From: an uncultured Pseudomonadota bacterium
GTDB lineage: Bacteria; Pseudomonadota; Gammaproteobacteria; Burkholderiales; Rhodocyclaceae
Assembly (NCBI GenBank): GCA_903939665.1
Contig: CAJAHZ010000444.1
Span: forward strand, 1 to 6,488
DNA: 6,488 nucleotides
Direction: 5' to 3'
The notes below the pieces were generated by a model. That model was not told the origin of the DNA, did not search any database, and saw nothing but the letters and a program-made list of their open reading frames with translations. This document shows positions 1 through 5,891 of this stretch, piece by piece (the first letter of the stretch is position 1; the number at the start of each line of letters is the position of its first letter). The translations under genes were made by a program, and so were the position numbers.

Positions 1-461
1 GCCGGGATCTGGCCGCTGGTGCGCTGGAGGCGATCAGTGTGGCGGCGCATGCCCTGAAGGGGCGTCTGGGCTTGCTTGGTATGAACGAATTGTTTGACGT
101 CGCGGCAGCACTCGAAGCGGCGACCAGCCGCGCAGAATCGGCGGACAGCCTGCTGCATCGCCTTGAGGAAGGCGCTGCTGCCATGTGTGCCGAAATTAAC
201 GGCAAGCTCGGCCTCTCGGACAATGCCGAACCGGCGGTCGAAGCCTCGTCGGAGAAAAGGCCGTCCGGGCCGCCCCCGGCCTCGGTGACGCGGCTGATCT
301 CCAGCCTGCAGGCTGGCGAGGGTGACTGCGACCTGCTGATCGACGCTTGTCTGGCCGAACTCGAGGGCACCGTCTGGGCGCCGTTATTGCGTCAGGCGCT
401 GGCCTATGTCAGAAACTTCGATTTCGCCGCTGCCGGCAAGGTGCTTTCGGATGCGGGCTAG
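1..461 (+). CDS. C-terminal part of an HPt-domain protein, probably a hybrid sensor histidine kinase (5' end outside window)
   Basis: The reading frame is open from base 3 to the TAG at 459-461. Its first part reads AAHALKGRLGLLGMNELFDV, which fits the HPt signature (HxLKG, then a Gly-containing turn and an amphipathic helix rich in Ala and Leu). The presumed phospho-accepting His is encoded at 48-50. HPt domains relay phosphate between receiver domains in multistep two-component systems. After a Pro/Ser-rich linker (about 250-285) comes a second helical segment, about 55 residues long, of the kind often found at the extreme C-terminus of hybrid kinases, ending in a DFxAA-type helix. The kinase and receiver domains would lie upstream of the window, so sensor type and partner cannot be told. 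A stand-alone HPt protein or a response regulator with an HPt tail is possible. The gene converges on the IclR gene with 21 nt between stops, and I see no hairpin terminator in that gap. Confidence 0.8.
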   Translation, partial: RDLAAGALEAISVAAHALKGRLGLLGMNELFDVAAALEAATSRAESADSLLHRLEEGAAAMCAEINGKLGLSDNAEPAVEASSEKRPSGPPPASVTRLISSLQAGEGDCDLLIDACLAELEGTVWAPLLRQALAYVRNFDFAAAGKVLSDAG

Positions 462-482
462 CAGCGTGCCTGCACTTGTCGC

Positions 483-1262
483 CTACTTTTCGCGCGGCTT
501 GCGGTAGCCCAGGGCATACGATATCTGGTCAGCCGCGGACTTGATTTGCGCGACCCATTCCGGATTGTGGCGATCGGTCGGCGCGGAAATCGAAAGGCCG
601 GCAACGATGATTCCTTCGTCATTGCGAATCGGTGCTGCGACACAGCGCAAGCCGAGTTCAGCCTCTTCGTTGTCGTAGGACAGATCGTGCCGGCGGATCT
701 TGTCGAGCTCCTTTTCCAGCGAGCTCAGGCTGGTCAGCGAGTGCGGCGTCTTGCCCGGCAGTCCGGTGCGCTTTGCGTAAGCGCGAACGTCGGCGACCCT
801 ATCGGCAGCGAGAAACAGCTTGCCGACCGAAGTCAGGTGCAGCGGCGCACGGCCACCGACCAGATAGACGACGCGCACCAGCGAACGACCGCTCGAGGTG
901 CGTTCGGCATAGATGATTTCGTCTTCGTGGCGAATGCCGAGGTTGATGGCCTCACCCATTGTTTCGTGCAGCTTCTGCATGAAAGGAAGCGCAATTTCAC
1001 GGATGTTGATGCGCGATTTGACGATGTTGCCAAGTTCCAGCAGTCGAATGCCCAGCGCGTAAGTGCCGGTATCCTGTCGCTCGACCAGGTGTGAAACGGT
1101 CATCGCTGCCAGAATGCGGTGGGCGGTCGATGGATGCAGCCCGGTGGTTTGCGCCAGCAGCTTTAGGCTGGCTGGTTCCGGCGTGTCGGCCAGTACTTCG
1201 AGCAACGACATCATGCGCTCGATAACCTGAATTGATCCCTTTTCTGCCTGCTGCTCAGCCAT
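483..1262 (-). CDS. IclR-family transcriptional regulator
   Basis: This is a 259-residue protein, the usual IclR-family length. An N-terminal winged helix-turn-helix is visible at about residues 11-75, with recognition-helix segment GLHPSTAHRILAAM at 41-54. The C-terminal ligand-binding domain (about 85-255) contains the family signature ending NEEAELGLRCVAAPI (198-212), including the Cys before APIR. IclR regulators bind short palindromes as dimers or tetramers and respond to small acids, aromatic compounds or glyoxylate-type metabolites; the ligand here is unknown. I chose the ATG at 1260-1262. A TTG five codons upstream (1275-1277) is in frame but has no better ribosome site, whereas GGAAAAGC sits just before the ATG. 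The gene is divergent from the aldehyde dehydrogenase-like/hydroxyacid dehydrogenase genes, so it probably controls them and perhaps itself. It is complete, with no sign of decay. Confidence 0.95.
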   Translation of the reverse strand: MAEQQAEKGSIQVIERMMSLLEVLADTPEPASLKLLAQTTGLHPSTAHRILAAMTVSHLVERQDTGTYALGIRLLELGNIVKSRINIREIALPFMQKLHETMGEAINLGIRHEDEIIYAERTSSGRSLVRVVYLVGGRAPLHLTSVGKLFLAADRVADVRAYAKRTGLPGKTPHSLTSLSSLEKELDKIRRHDLSYDNEEAELGLRCVAAPIRNDEGIIVAGLSISAPTDRHNPEWVAQIKSAADQISYALGYRKPREK

Positions 1263-1289
1263 TGCTTTTCCGCCCAACCTTCCGTTTTG

Positions 1290-1302
1290 TTCCGTGGCGG
1301 AA
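1290..1302. promoter_or_regulatory. Perfect 13-nt palindrome upstream of the IclR gene, candidate operator
   Basis: TTCCG-TGG-CGGAA is a perfect inverted repeat 28 nt upstream of the chosen IclR start. A further TTCCG half-site lies at 1280-1284. On the - strand, a weak -10-like TAATAG (1310-1305) or TAGTAT (1307-1302) abuts or overlaps the palindrome. A protein bound here would therefore cover the start region of the regulator's own transcript, which fits autoregulation. TTCCG/CGGAA half-sites are reminiscent of IclR-family sites, but the 3-nt spacer is shorter than the usual 5 nt. Assignment to this regulator is inference. Confidence 0.4.
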
Positions 1303-1332
1303 TACTATTACGCGCTCCGCCCTGTCCTTCGT

Positions 1333-1360
1333 TTGACTCGCTTGCCGTATCTTGTACGGT
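1333..1360 (+). promoter_or_regulatory. Candidate sigma-70 promoter for the ALDH-like/hydroxyacid dehydrogenase/mod cluster
   Basis: TTGACT (1333-1338) matches five of six bases of the -35 consensus. Sixteen bases later TACGGT (1355-1360) is a poor -10 (3/6). A second option is TTGCCG (1342-1347) with TAGCTT (1365-1370). Transcription would start near 1367, giving an untranslated leader of about 145 nt before the ALDH-like start at 1513. A weak -10 is common in promoters under activator or repressor control. Confidence 0.35.
1345..1359. promoter_or_regulatory. 15-nt palindrome CCGTA-N5-TACGG, candidate IclR operator inside the divergent promoter
   Basis: CCGTA (1345-1349) and TACGG (1355-1359) form a perfect inverted repeat with a 5-nt spacer, the geometry typical of IclR-family operators. 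It lies between and over the proposed -35 and -10 of the + strand promoter, so binding would block RNA polymerase. It also lies about 56 nt centre-to-centre from the 1290-1302 palindrome. That the neighbouring IclR protein binds here is inferred from position and symmetry only. Confidence 0.45.
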
Positions 1361-1376
1361 GCAATAGCTTACCACC

Positions 1377-1487
1377 ATGCGGGATGTTTCGCTCGAAGCG
1401 CTTGCTGTGGCACAGGATAAGCGCCTGATCCTGATGCGCTGGGGAGGGGGTAAGTGTTTCGCTGAACGCCTGTCGATGCGTGGCTGA
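1377..1487 (+). CDS. Possible 36-codon small ORF in the leader
   Basis: ATG at 1377 opens a 36-codon frame beginning MRDVSLEALAVAQDKRLILM and ending SMRG before TGA at 1485-1487. I recognise no family. Third-position GC is only moderately raised, and there is no clear Shine-Dalgarno sequence. The start would fall about 10 nt after the proposed transcription start, and the stop is 25 nt before the ALDH-like gene, so it could be a leader peptide. It could equally be a chance frame in a 250-nt gap. Confidence 0.18.
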   Translation: MRDVSLEALAVAQDKRLILMRWGGGKCFAERLSMRG

Positions 1488-1512
1488 AATGGATTTTTCT
1501 TGAAAGAAGACA

Positions 1513-2205
1513 ATGCTTGAAACCGATGACCCGCTGGCGATCCCACTCTGGATCAACGGCCATGCCTATCTGACGATGGCGCCGACTTTTCTCGATGTGC
1601 GCAATCCGGTCAGTGGCGAGATTCTGCGCCGCACCCCTTTGTGCGCTGCGGGTGAGGCGCAAAAGGCGGCTGAAGCCGCACAGGCCGCGCTGCCTTTGTG
1701 GGCTGCGCAAACGACCGTTGCGCGAGGCGCACTGCTTTCGGCTTTGGGCGACGCACTGGCCGCCTATGCCGGACACTTCGCCCGGCTGATCACCGAGGAA
1801 ACCGGCAAGGAGGCCGATGCCGCACTGGCTGAAGTCAACGCCGTCGTGACTTTGTTGCACGGCGCCATCGAAGATGGTGCGTCGGGTGTGGTGGCGATCG
1901 TCAGCGACGACAGCGCCCCCTTGCTTGGCGCCTTGTCGCGGGCCATTCCCGCTTTGCTTGCCGGGGCCACGCTGGTGCTCAAGCCGAGCCCGAAAGCGCC
2001 ATCGCCGGTTTTTGCCGTGGCCGAACTGACGGCTCGCAGCGGGTTCCCCGACGGCGTTTTCAACGTCCTGCAGGGCGACGAAGCGGCAGTCGAAGGCTTG
2101 TGTGCGAGCGCTGTCGTCAGCCTCCTGATGTTTTCCGGAAACGCAGCGCTGGGCACCCGGGTTGGCGAGATCGCCGCCCGTCATGGCAAGCGCTTCGCCG
2201 CCTGA
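1513..2205 (+). CDS. Half-length aldehyde dehydrogenase-like protein (NAD-binding part only, catalytic half absent)
   Basis: The protein has 230 residues, against about 480 for a full aldehyde dehydrogenase. The ALDH N-terminal fold is clear: NPVSGEIL at 31-38, an Ala-rich helix with LPLW at 60-63, the ITEETGKE segment at 93-100, LLAGATLVLKPSPKAPSP at 148-165 with the cofactor Lys157, GFPDGVFNVLQG at 177-188, and a variant of the FTGS motif, FSGN at 207-210. The frame stops just where ELGG, the catalytic Cys and the C-terminal domain would begin. The PWNFP segment with its oxyanion Asn is also missing or replaced around 128-138. Aldehyde oxidation is therefore not expected. No ALDH remnant follows, because the next gene starts 3 nt after the stop. 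The frame is clean, with no stop or frameshift. It is either a maintained truncated paralogue or a deletion remnant that kept its frame. GAAAG/AAG just before the ATG is a modest ribosome site, and no other in-frame start exists between 1503 and 1513. Confidence 0.8.
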   Translation: MLETDDPLAIPLWINGHAYLTMAPTFLDVRNPVSGEILRRTPLCAAGEAQKAAEAAQAALPLWAAQTTVARGALLSALGDALAAYAGHFARLITEETGKEADAALAEVNAVVTLLHGAIEDGASGVVAIVSDDSAPLLGALSRAIPALLAGATLVLKPSPKAPSPVFAVAELTARSGFPDGVFNVLQGDEAAVEGLCASAVVSLLMFSGNAALGTRVGEIAARHGKRFAA

Positions 2206-2208
2206 GTT

Positions 2209-3165
2209 ATGCACCGCATTGTCTATCTTGAGCGCGAGTCGATCATCGCCGATGTGCGCCGGCCGGGCTTTCCCCACGAATGGGCCGAGTATCCGAAAAC
2301 CGCCCAGGCGGAAGTCGAGGAGCGGCTGGCCGGGGCGACTATCGCCATCGTCAACAAGCGGTTGATCGACGCGGCGCTGATCGCGCGCCTGCCGCAACTG
2401 CAGATGGTCGCCGTGTCGGCGACGGGCACCAACAACGTCGATCTGGAAGCCTGTCGTGCACGCGGCATCGTCGTCGCAAATGTTCGCGGTTATGCGGCCC
2501 ATACCGTTCCGGAGCATGTTTTTGCTCTGCTTCTGGCGCTCTCGCGCAATGTCTTTGCCTATCGCGAGGCGCTTGCTGCAGGGCGCTGGCAGCGTTCTGA
2601 GCAGTTCTGTTTTTTTGACTATCCGATCCGTGATCTGCATGGCGCAACGCTTGGCGTCATCGGCGGCGGCAGCCTCGGCTCCGGTGTTATTCGGCTGGCC
2701 GAAGCCTTCGGCATGCGCGTGCTGCGTGCCGAGCACAAGGGTGCGGCGAGCGTGCGCGCCGGCTATACGCCCTTCGCCGATGTGCTGCGCGAGGCCGATG
2801 CGATTTCGCTGCACTGCCCCTTGAACGAGGAAACAAGAAATCTGATCGGTGAAGCCGAATTGCGTGCCATGAAGTCGTCGGCTCTGCTGATCAACACCGC
2901 GCGCGGCGGGCTGGTCGACGAGACTGTTCTGCCGCGTGCCCTGCAGGAAGGGTGGATCGCCGGCGCGGGGTTTGATGTGCTGAGTGTCGAACCGCCGAGC
3001 GCCGGCAACCCGCTGCTCGCACCGGCGCTTCTCGCTTCGCCCAATTTTTTGCTGACGCCGCATGTGGCCTGGGCAAGCCGCCCGGCGATGCAGTCGTTGG
3101 CCGAGCAGATGATCAGCAACATCGAAGCATTTGTACGTGGCGAGCCGCAGAACCGGGTCGCTTGA
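2209..3165 (+). CDS. D-2-hydroxyacid dehydrogenase, glycerate dehydrogenase/hydroxypyruvate reductase type
   Basis: At 318 residues this is full length for the NAD-dependent D-2-hydroxyacid dehydrogenase family. The substrate domain includes SATGTNNVDLEACRARGI (70-87). The Rossmann glycine motif is GGGSLG (152-157), followed after the next strand by Glu175 at the position that favours NAD over NADP. The catalytic residues are Arg232 (INTARGGLVDE), Glu261 (DVLSVEPP) and His285 in TPHVAWAS. The Trp after the His and the overall pattern point to the HprA-like branch, which reduces hydroxypyruvate or glyoxylate (or oxidises D-glycerate) in the cytoplasm. Exact substrate cannot be read from sequence. 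The start ATG is 3 nt after the ALDH-like stop and the end is 4 nt before modA, so the genes are probably cotranscribed. An IclR regulator next door suits 2-oxo or hydroxy acid metabolism. Confidence 0.92.
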   Translation: MHRIVYLERESIIADVRRPGFPHEWAEYPKTAQAEVEERLAGATIAIVNKRLIDAALIARLPQLQMVAVSATGTNNVDLEACRARGIVVANVRGYAAHTVPEHVFALLLALSRNVFAYREALAAGRWQRSEQFCFFDYPIRDLHGATLGVIGGGSLGSGVIRLAEAFGMRVLRAEHKGAASVRAGYTPFADVLREADAISLHCPLNEETRNLIGEAELRAMKSSALLINTARGGLVDETVLPRALQEGWIAGAGFDVLSVEPPSAGNPLLAPALLASPNFLLTPHVAWASRPAMQSLAEQMISNIEAFVRGEPQNRVA

Positions 3166-3169
3166 GCGG

Positions 3170-3925
3170 ATGCGCCATTGGCTTCTTTTGTTTGGTTTTT
3201 TCGCCATGGGCGCTCATGCCGAAGCGCCCAACGTGGCAGCGGCCGCTGACCTCAAGTTCGCCTTGAGCGAAATCGCGGCCAGCTACGAAAAGGCGACCGG
3301 TCAATCGGCAAAGCTGTCATTCGGTTCTTCCGGAAACTTTGCCCGGCAGATTCCGCAAGGCGCGCCTTTTGAGCTTTTTCTGTCGGCTGACGAGGACTAC
3401 ATCCTCAAGCTGGCAGCCGATGGCTGGATGCAGGGCGAGGGGCGTCTTTATGCCGTCGGTCGGCTCGCATTGATTGTTCCGCACGGCTCAAAGCTGGTGG
3501 CTGACGGCGAACTCAAGGACATCGTGGCCGCCGTCGGCGATGGCCGCATCCAGCGTTTTGCCATTGCCAATCCCGAGCACGCGCCCTATGGGCGGGCGGC
3601 ACGTTCGGTATTGCAACGGGCGGGGGTGTGGGAAGGTTTGCAGGGCAAACTGGTGCTCGGCGAGAACGTCGCGCAGGCGGCGCAATTTGCCACCAGCGGA
3701 TCGGCACAAGGCGGCATCGTTGCCTGGTCGCTGGCCAAGACGCCGGAAGTGGCCCGACTCGGAGCGGTCGCGCTGATCCCCGAGAGTTGGCACCCGCCGC
3801 TACGCCAGCGCATGGCGCTGACCCGCAAAGCCGGTGAGGCCGCGCGACGCTTTTACGACTATCTGCAGCAGCCGGCTGCGCGCGCGGTCTTTGAGCGCTA
3901 CGGTTTTTTGCTGCCGGAAAAGTGA
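3170..3925 (+). CDS. modA: ModA, periplasmic molybdate-binding protein of the molybdate ABC transporter
   Basis: The precursor is 251 residues. I start it at the ATG at 3170, since this gives a compact signal peptide (MRHWLLLFGFFAMGAHA) with a likely signal peptidase I cut after AHA at residue 17. A TTG start at 3131 would add 13 residues in front of the signal and overlap the upstream gene. The mature protein has ModA/WtpA hallmarks: NVAAAADLKFAL (21-32), KLSFGSSGNFARQI (48-61), the SADEDY loop (72-77), ANPEHAPYGRAA (133-144), and GENVAQAAQFATSG (164-177). These loops form the oxyanion pocket between the two lobes. It delivers molybdate (or tungstate) to ModB in the inner membrane. It follows the hydroxyacid dehydrogenase by 4 nt, with only GAGCGG as a weak ribosome site, which suggests translational coupling. 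Unusually, a long repeat separates it from modB. Confidence 0.95.
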   Translation: MRHWLLLFGFFAMGAHAEAPNVAAAADLKFALSEIAASYEKATGQSAKLSFGSSGNFARQIPQGAPFELFLSADEDYILKLAADGWMQGEGRLYAVGRLALIVPHGSKLVADGELKDIVAAVGDGRIQRFAIANPEHAPYGRAARSVLQRAGVWEGLQGKLVLGENVAQAAQFATSGSAQGGIVAWSLAKTPEVARLGAVALIPESWHPPLRQRMALTRKAGEAARRFYDYLQQPAARAVFERYGFLLPEK

Positions 3926-3930
3926 GAGAT

Positions 3931-4065
3931 ATGAAAAAAGCACACCGCTTTCAACGCAGAGTACGCAGAGACGCAGAGACGCAGAGATCGCAGAGAAAAT
4001 CTTCTTTGGGTTTCTCTGCGATCTCTGCGTACTCTGCGTCGAAAGCGTTTAGGTTTGTTCGTTAA
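3931..4065 (+). CDS. 44-codon ORF spanning the palindromic repeat, stop overlapping the modB start (TAATG)
   Basis: ATG at 3931, 5 nt after the modA stop and preceded by GAGAG, opens a frame beginning MKKAHRFQRRVRRDAETQ. It reads without interruption through both arms of the repeat and ends at TAA 4063-4065. The last A of that stop is the first base of the modB ATG. The product would be a basic, low-complexity peptide dictated by the octamer repeat and is unlikely to have a fold. Its value may be mechanical: a ribosome that initiates after modA and ends exactly at modB could restart there, bridging a 139-nt gap. modB otherwise has only a weak, distant AGG. Whether it is translated is unknown, and chance is possible because the repeat has few stop codons. 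Confidence 0.35.
   Translation: MKKAHRFQRRVRRDAETQRSQRKSSLGFSAISAYSASKAFRFVR
3946..4047. repeat. Large imperfect palindrome of CGCAGAG-type octamer repeats between modA and modB
   Basis: The left arm (3946-3998, 53 nt) and right arm (4011-4047, 37 nt) pair almost fully around a 12-nt loop (3999-4010). The left arm reads CGCTTTC, then five CGCAGAG units with short linkers, then AAA. The right arm is TTTCTCTGCG and so on, back to GAAAGCG. The left arm carries 16 extra bases, two additional ACGCAGAG octamers, and there is one A/G difference in the outer part. Dispersed interspersed repeats of this kind (ACGCAGAG/CTCTGCGT) are known in many environmental bacterial genomes and often give spurious proteins with LCVLCV-like stretches. 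In RNA it would fold into a long stem with a bulge. No U-run follows, so it is not a classical terminator, but it could protect modA mRNA or lower modBC expression. Confidence 0.9.
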
Positions 4066-4727
4066 TGGACTGGCAAGCCCTTTCCCTCTCGCTAAAGCTC
4101 GCGGCCGCCACGGCGTTGCTGCTTCTGCCGTTTTCGATCTGGCTGGCGCGGCGTCTGGCGTGGGCGCAGTTTCGCGGGCAGGGGGCGCTGGAGGCGGCGA
4201 TCATGTTGCCGCTGGTGCTGCCGCCAACGGTTCTTGGTTATTACCTGCTGCTCGGTTTTGGCGGTGCATCGCCGCTCGGTCTTGCCTATCAGGCACTGAC
4301 TGGCCGTTCGCTGGTCTTCAGCTTCGACGGGCTGCTGCTGGCCTCGCTGATCTTTAATCTGCCTTTTGCCGTGCAGCCGATGCAGCGCGCCTTTGCCTCG
4401 ATTCCGCGTGAACTGCGCGAAGCCGCGTGGGTGTCCGGGTTGTCGCGCTGGCAGACTTTTTTGCGCATCGAGTTGCCGCTTGCCTGGCCGGGCATTGCCG
4501 CAGCGTTGGTGCTGACTTTTACGCACACCCTGGGTGAATTTGGCGTCGTGCTGATGGTTGGCGGCAATATGCCGGGCGAGACAAAAACCGTGGCCATCGC
4601 CATTTACGATCAGGTGCAGGCGTTCAACGATTCAGCAGCGGCCGGCATGTCTGCTATGCTTCTTGCATTTTCCTTCGTCGCGGTGATGTTCGTCTATCGG
4701 CTGGGCCGCCCGGGAGTCCGGCGATGA
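4065..4727 (+). CDS. modB: ModB, molybdate ABC transporter permease
   Basis: This 220-residue integral membrane protein has about five hydrophobic segments (roughly 6-28, 44-65, 85-106, 141-163 and 192-211). The cytoplasmic EAA loop that docks on the ATPase is present: EAAWVSGLSRWQTF (119-132) with the downstream LP at 137-138. The ModB-specific block HTLGEFGVVLMVGG (154-167) followed by NMPGETKTVAIAIYD (168-182) identifies it as a molybdate rather than a sulfate (CysT/W) permease. It forms a homodimer in the inner membrane that accepts molybdate from ModA. The start ATG at 4065 overlaps the stop of the small repeat-spanning ORF (TAATG). The stop overlaps modC by 4 nt (ATGA), so modB and modC are translationally coupled. 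Length and motifs are complete. Confidence 0.96.
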   Translation: MDWQALSLSLKLAAATALLLLPFSIWLARRLAWAQFRGQGALEAAIMLPLVLPPTVLGYYLLLGFGGASPLGLAYQALTGRSLVFSFDGLLLASLIFNLPFAVQPMQRAFASIPRELREAAWVSGLSRWQTFLRIELPLAWPGIAAALVLTFTHTLGEFGVVLMVGGNMPGETKTVAIAIYDQVQAFNDSAAAGMSAMLLAFSFVAVMFVYRLGRPGVRR

Positions 4728-5857
4728 AGCTGGAAGCCCGCCTTGAGCAAGTGGCGCCGATCCCGCTGGCGGCTGATATCAGCTGCGACGGTGGTGAATT
4801 GCTCGCGCTGGTCGGCCCGTCGGGCAGCGGCAAGTCGACCATCCTGCGTTGTCTTGCCGGGCTGCATCGGCCGACCAGTGGCTATGTGCGCTGCGGTGGC
4901 GAGACCTGGTTCGACGCGACGGGGGCCGTCGATATGCCGCCACAACGACGCCGCGTCGGCTTTGTTTTTCAGCATTACGCGCTGTTCCCGCACATGAGCG
5001 CGCTGGACAATGTGATGGTGGCGCTCGGGCACTTGCCGGTTGCTGAGCGCGAGGCTAAGGCACGCGAGTGGCTGGCGCGCGTCAATCTAGAGGGTTTGTT
5101 TGCGCGTCGGCCAGGCGAGTTGTCCGGCGGCCAGCAGCAGCGCGTGGCGCTTGCCCGGGCGCTGGCGCGCGAGCCCCAGGCTCTGCTGCTCGACGAGCCT
5201 TTTTCAGCGGTCGATCAGGTGACCCGGCGCAAACTGCTGCGTCAGCTGATCCAGTTGCGCCGTTCGCTCGACATCCCGATCATTCTGGTGACGCACGATC
5301 TTGAGGAAGCCAGTCTGCTGGCCGATCGCATGACCGTGCTGCATCACGGCCGGACGCTGCAAAGCGCAGCGCCGGCAGCGTTGCTTGCGCAGCCGGCAAG
5401 CGCGCTGGTGGCACGCCTGACCGATCAGCCCAATCTGTTTGTCGGCAAGGTGTTGCGTCATTTGCCCGAGTTCGATGCAACGGAAATCGACTGGCAGGGA
5501 CAGCCGCTGCAGGCGCCGCATATGCCGGTTTTTGCTGTCGGCGCTGCCGTGTGCTGGGTGGTGCCGGCCGAAGGCGTCATCCTGCTGCGCGAGGATCAGC
5601 AGGGCCGCGAAAATACGGTGCAGGCGCGTGTGGCCGAGAGCCTGGCCTGGCGCGGCCATGCCAGCATTACGGCGCTTGTTGGCGGGCGGCGCGGCGCGGC
5701 GCTGTCGTTTGCCACCGGCGCGTCGGTGGCGGCGCGGCGTGGCGTTATTCCCGGTGCCAGCGTATCGCTGCAACTACAAAAAACAGCGATTCGCCTGTTG
5801 CCGCCGGACCCGACCGTGATCGAGCAGTTGCGCCTGCTTAGCGAGCTGCCGTCGTGA
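4724..5857 (+). CDS. modC: ModC, molybdate ABC transporter ATP-binding protein
   Basis: The 377-residue ATPase has all the expected motifs: Walker A GPSGSGKST (31-39), Q-loop FVFQHYALFPHM (80-91), ABC signature LSGGQQQR (133-140), Walker B ALLLDEP (153-159), D-loop SAVD (161-164) and switch His191 in LVTHD. The segment beyond about 235 is a regulatory extension ending in a TOBE/Mop-like domain (about 295-357, VQARVAESLAWRGHASITAL onward). In ModC proteins this domain can bind oxyanion and damp transport when molybdate is plentiful. It dimerises on the cytoplasmic face of ModB and powers uptake by ATP hydrolysis. It overlaps modB by 4 nt and is followed after 34 nt by the metallopeptidase-like gene. 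I saw no obvious ModE-type operator near the mod genes, so regulation may come from the upstream promoter. Confidence 0.96.
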   Translation: MKLEARLEQVAPIPLAADISCDGGELLALVGPSGSGKSTILRCLAGLHRPTSGYVRCGGETWFDATGAVDMPPQRRRVGFVFQHYALFPHMSALDNVMVALGHLPVAEREAKAREWLARVNLEGLFARRPGELSGGQQQRVALARALAREPQALLLDEPFSAVDQVTRRKLLRQLIQLRRSLDIPIILVTHDLEEASLLADRMTVLHHGRTLQSAAPAALLAQPASALVARLTDQPNLFVGKVLRHLPEFDATEIDWQGQPLQAPHMPVFAVGAAVCWVVPAEGVILLREDQQGRENTVQARVAESLAWRGHASITALVGGRRGAALSFATGASVAARRGVIPGASVSLQLQKTAIRLLPPDPTVIEQLRLLSELPS

Positions 5858-5891
5858 GACCACCGTTCTTCCGGCCATTGCCCTGAACGCC

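Noticed and set aside
462..482. Bidirectional terminator between the converging HPt and IclR genes
   Set aside because: The 21-nt gap contains no inverted repeat with a T-run on either strand.
546..1094. 182-codon + strand frame opposite the IclR gene
   Set aside because: The - strand product is a convincing IclR protein over the same bases; this frame shows no motif and is a codon-bias shadow.
3131..3169. Upstream TTG start for modA
   Set aside because: It would put 13 polar residues before the signal peptide and overlap the previous gene; the ATG at 3170 is far more plausible.
1369..3207. Very long (612 codons) open frame on the - strand
   Set aside because: It lies opposite two genes with clear family motifs, its translation is rich in Arg, Gln, His and Gly with no recognisable domain, and long antisense frames are common in GC-rich coding DNA.
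3953..4039. Short tandem repeats suggesting a CRISPR array
   Set aside because: Units are 8-9 nt and contiguous without unique spacers, and they are arranged as a palindrome.
3834..4052. 72-codon frame ending in an LCDLCVLCVESV-like tail
   Set aside because: It overlaps the modA 3' end out of frame, and its tail is just the translated octamer repeat, a known source of spurious proteins.
3946..4062. Rho-independent terminator after modA
   Set aside because: The stem is long enough, but it is followed by GTTTAGGTTTG rather than a U-run, and modB/modC would be left without an evident promoter.
5204..5773. 189-codon - strand frame opposite modC
   Set aside because: ModC carries every ABC motif over this stretch; the antisense product has no recognisable feature.
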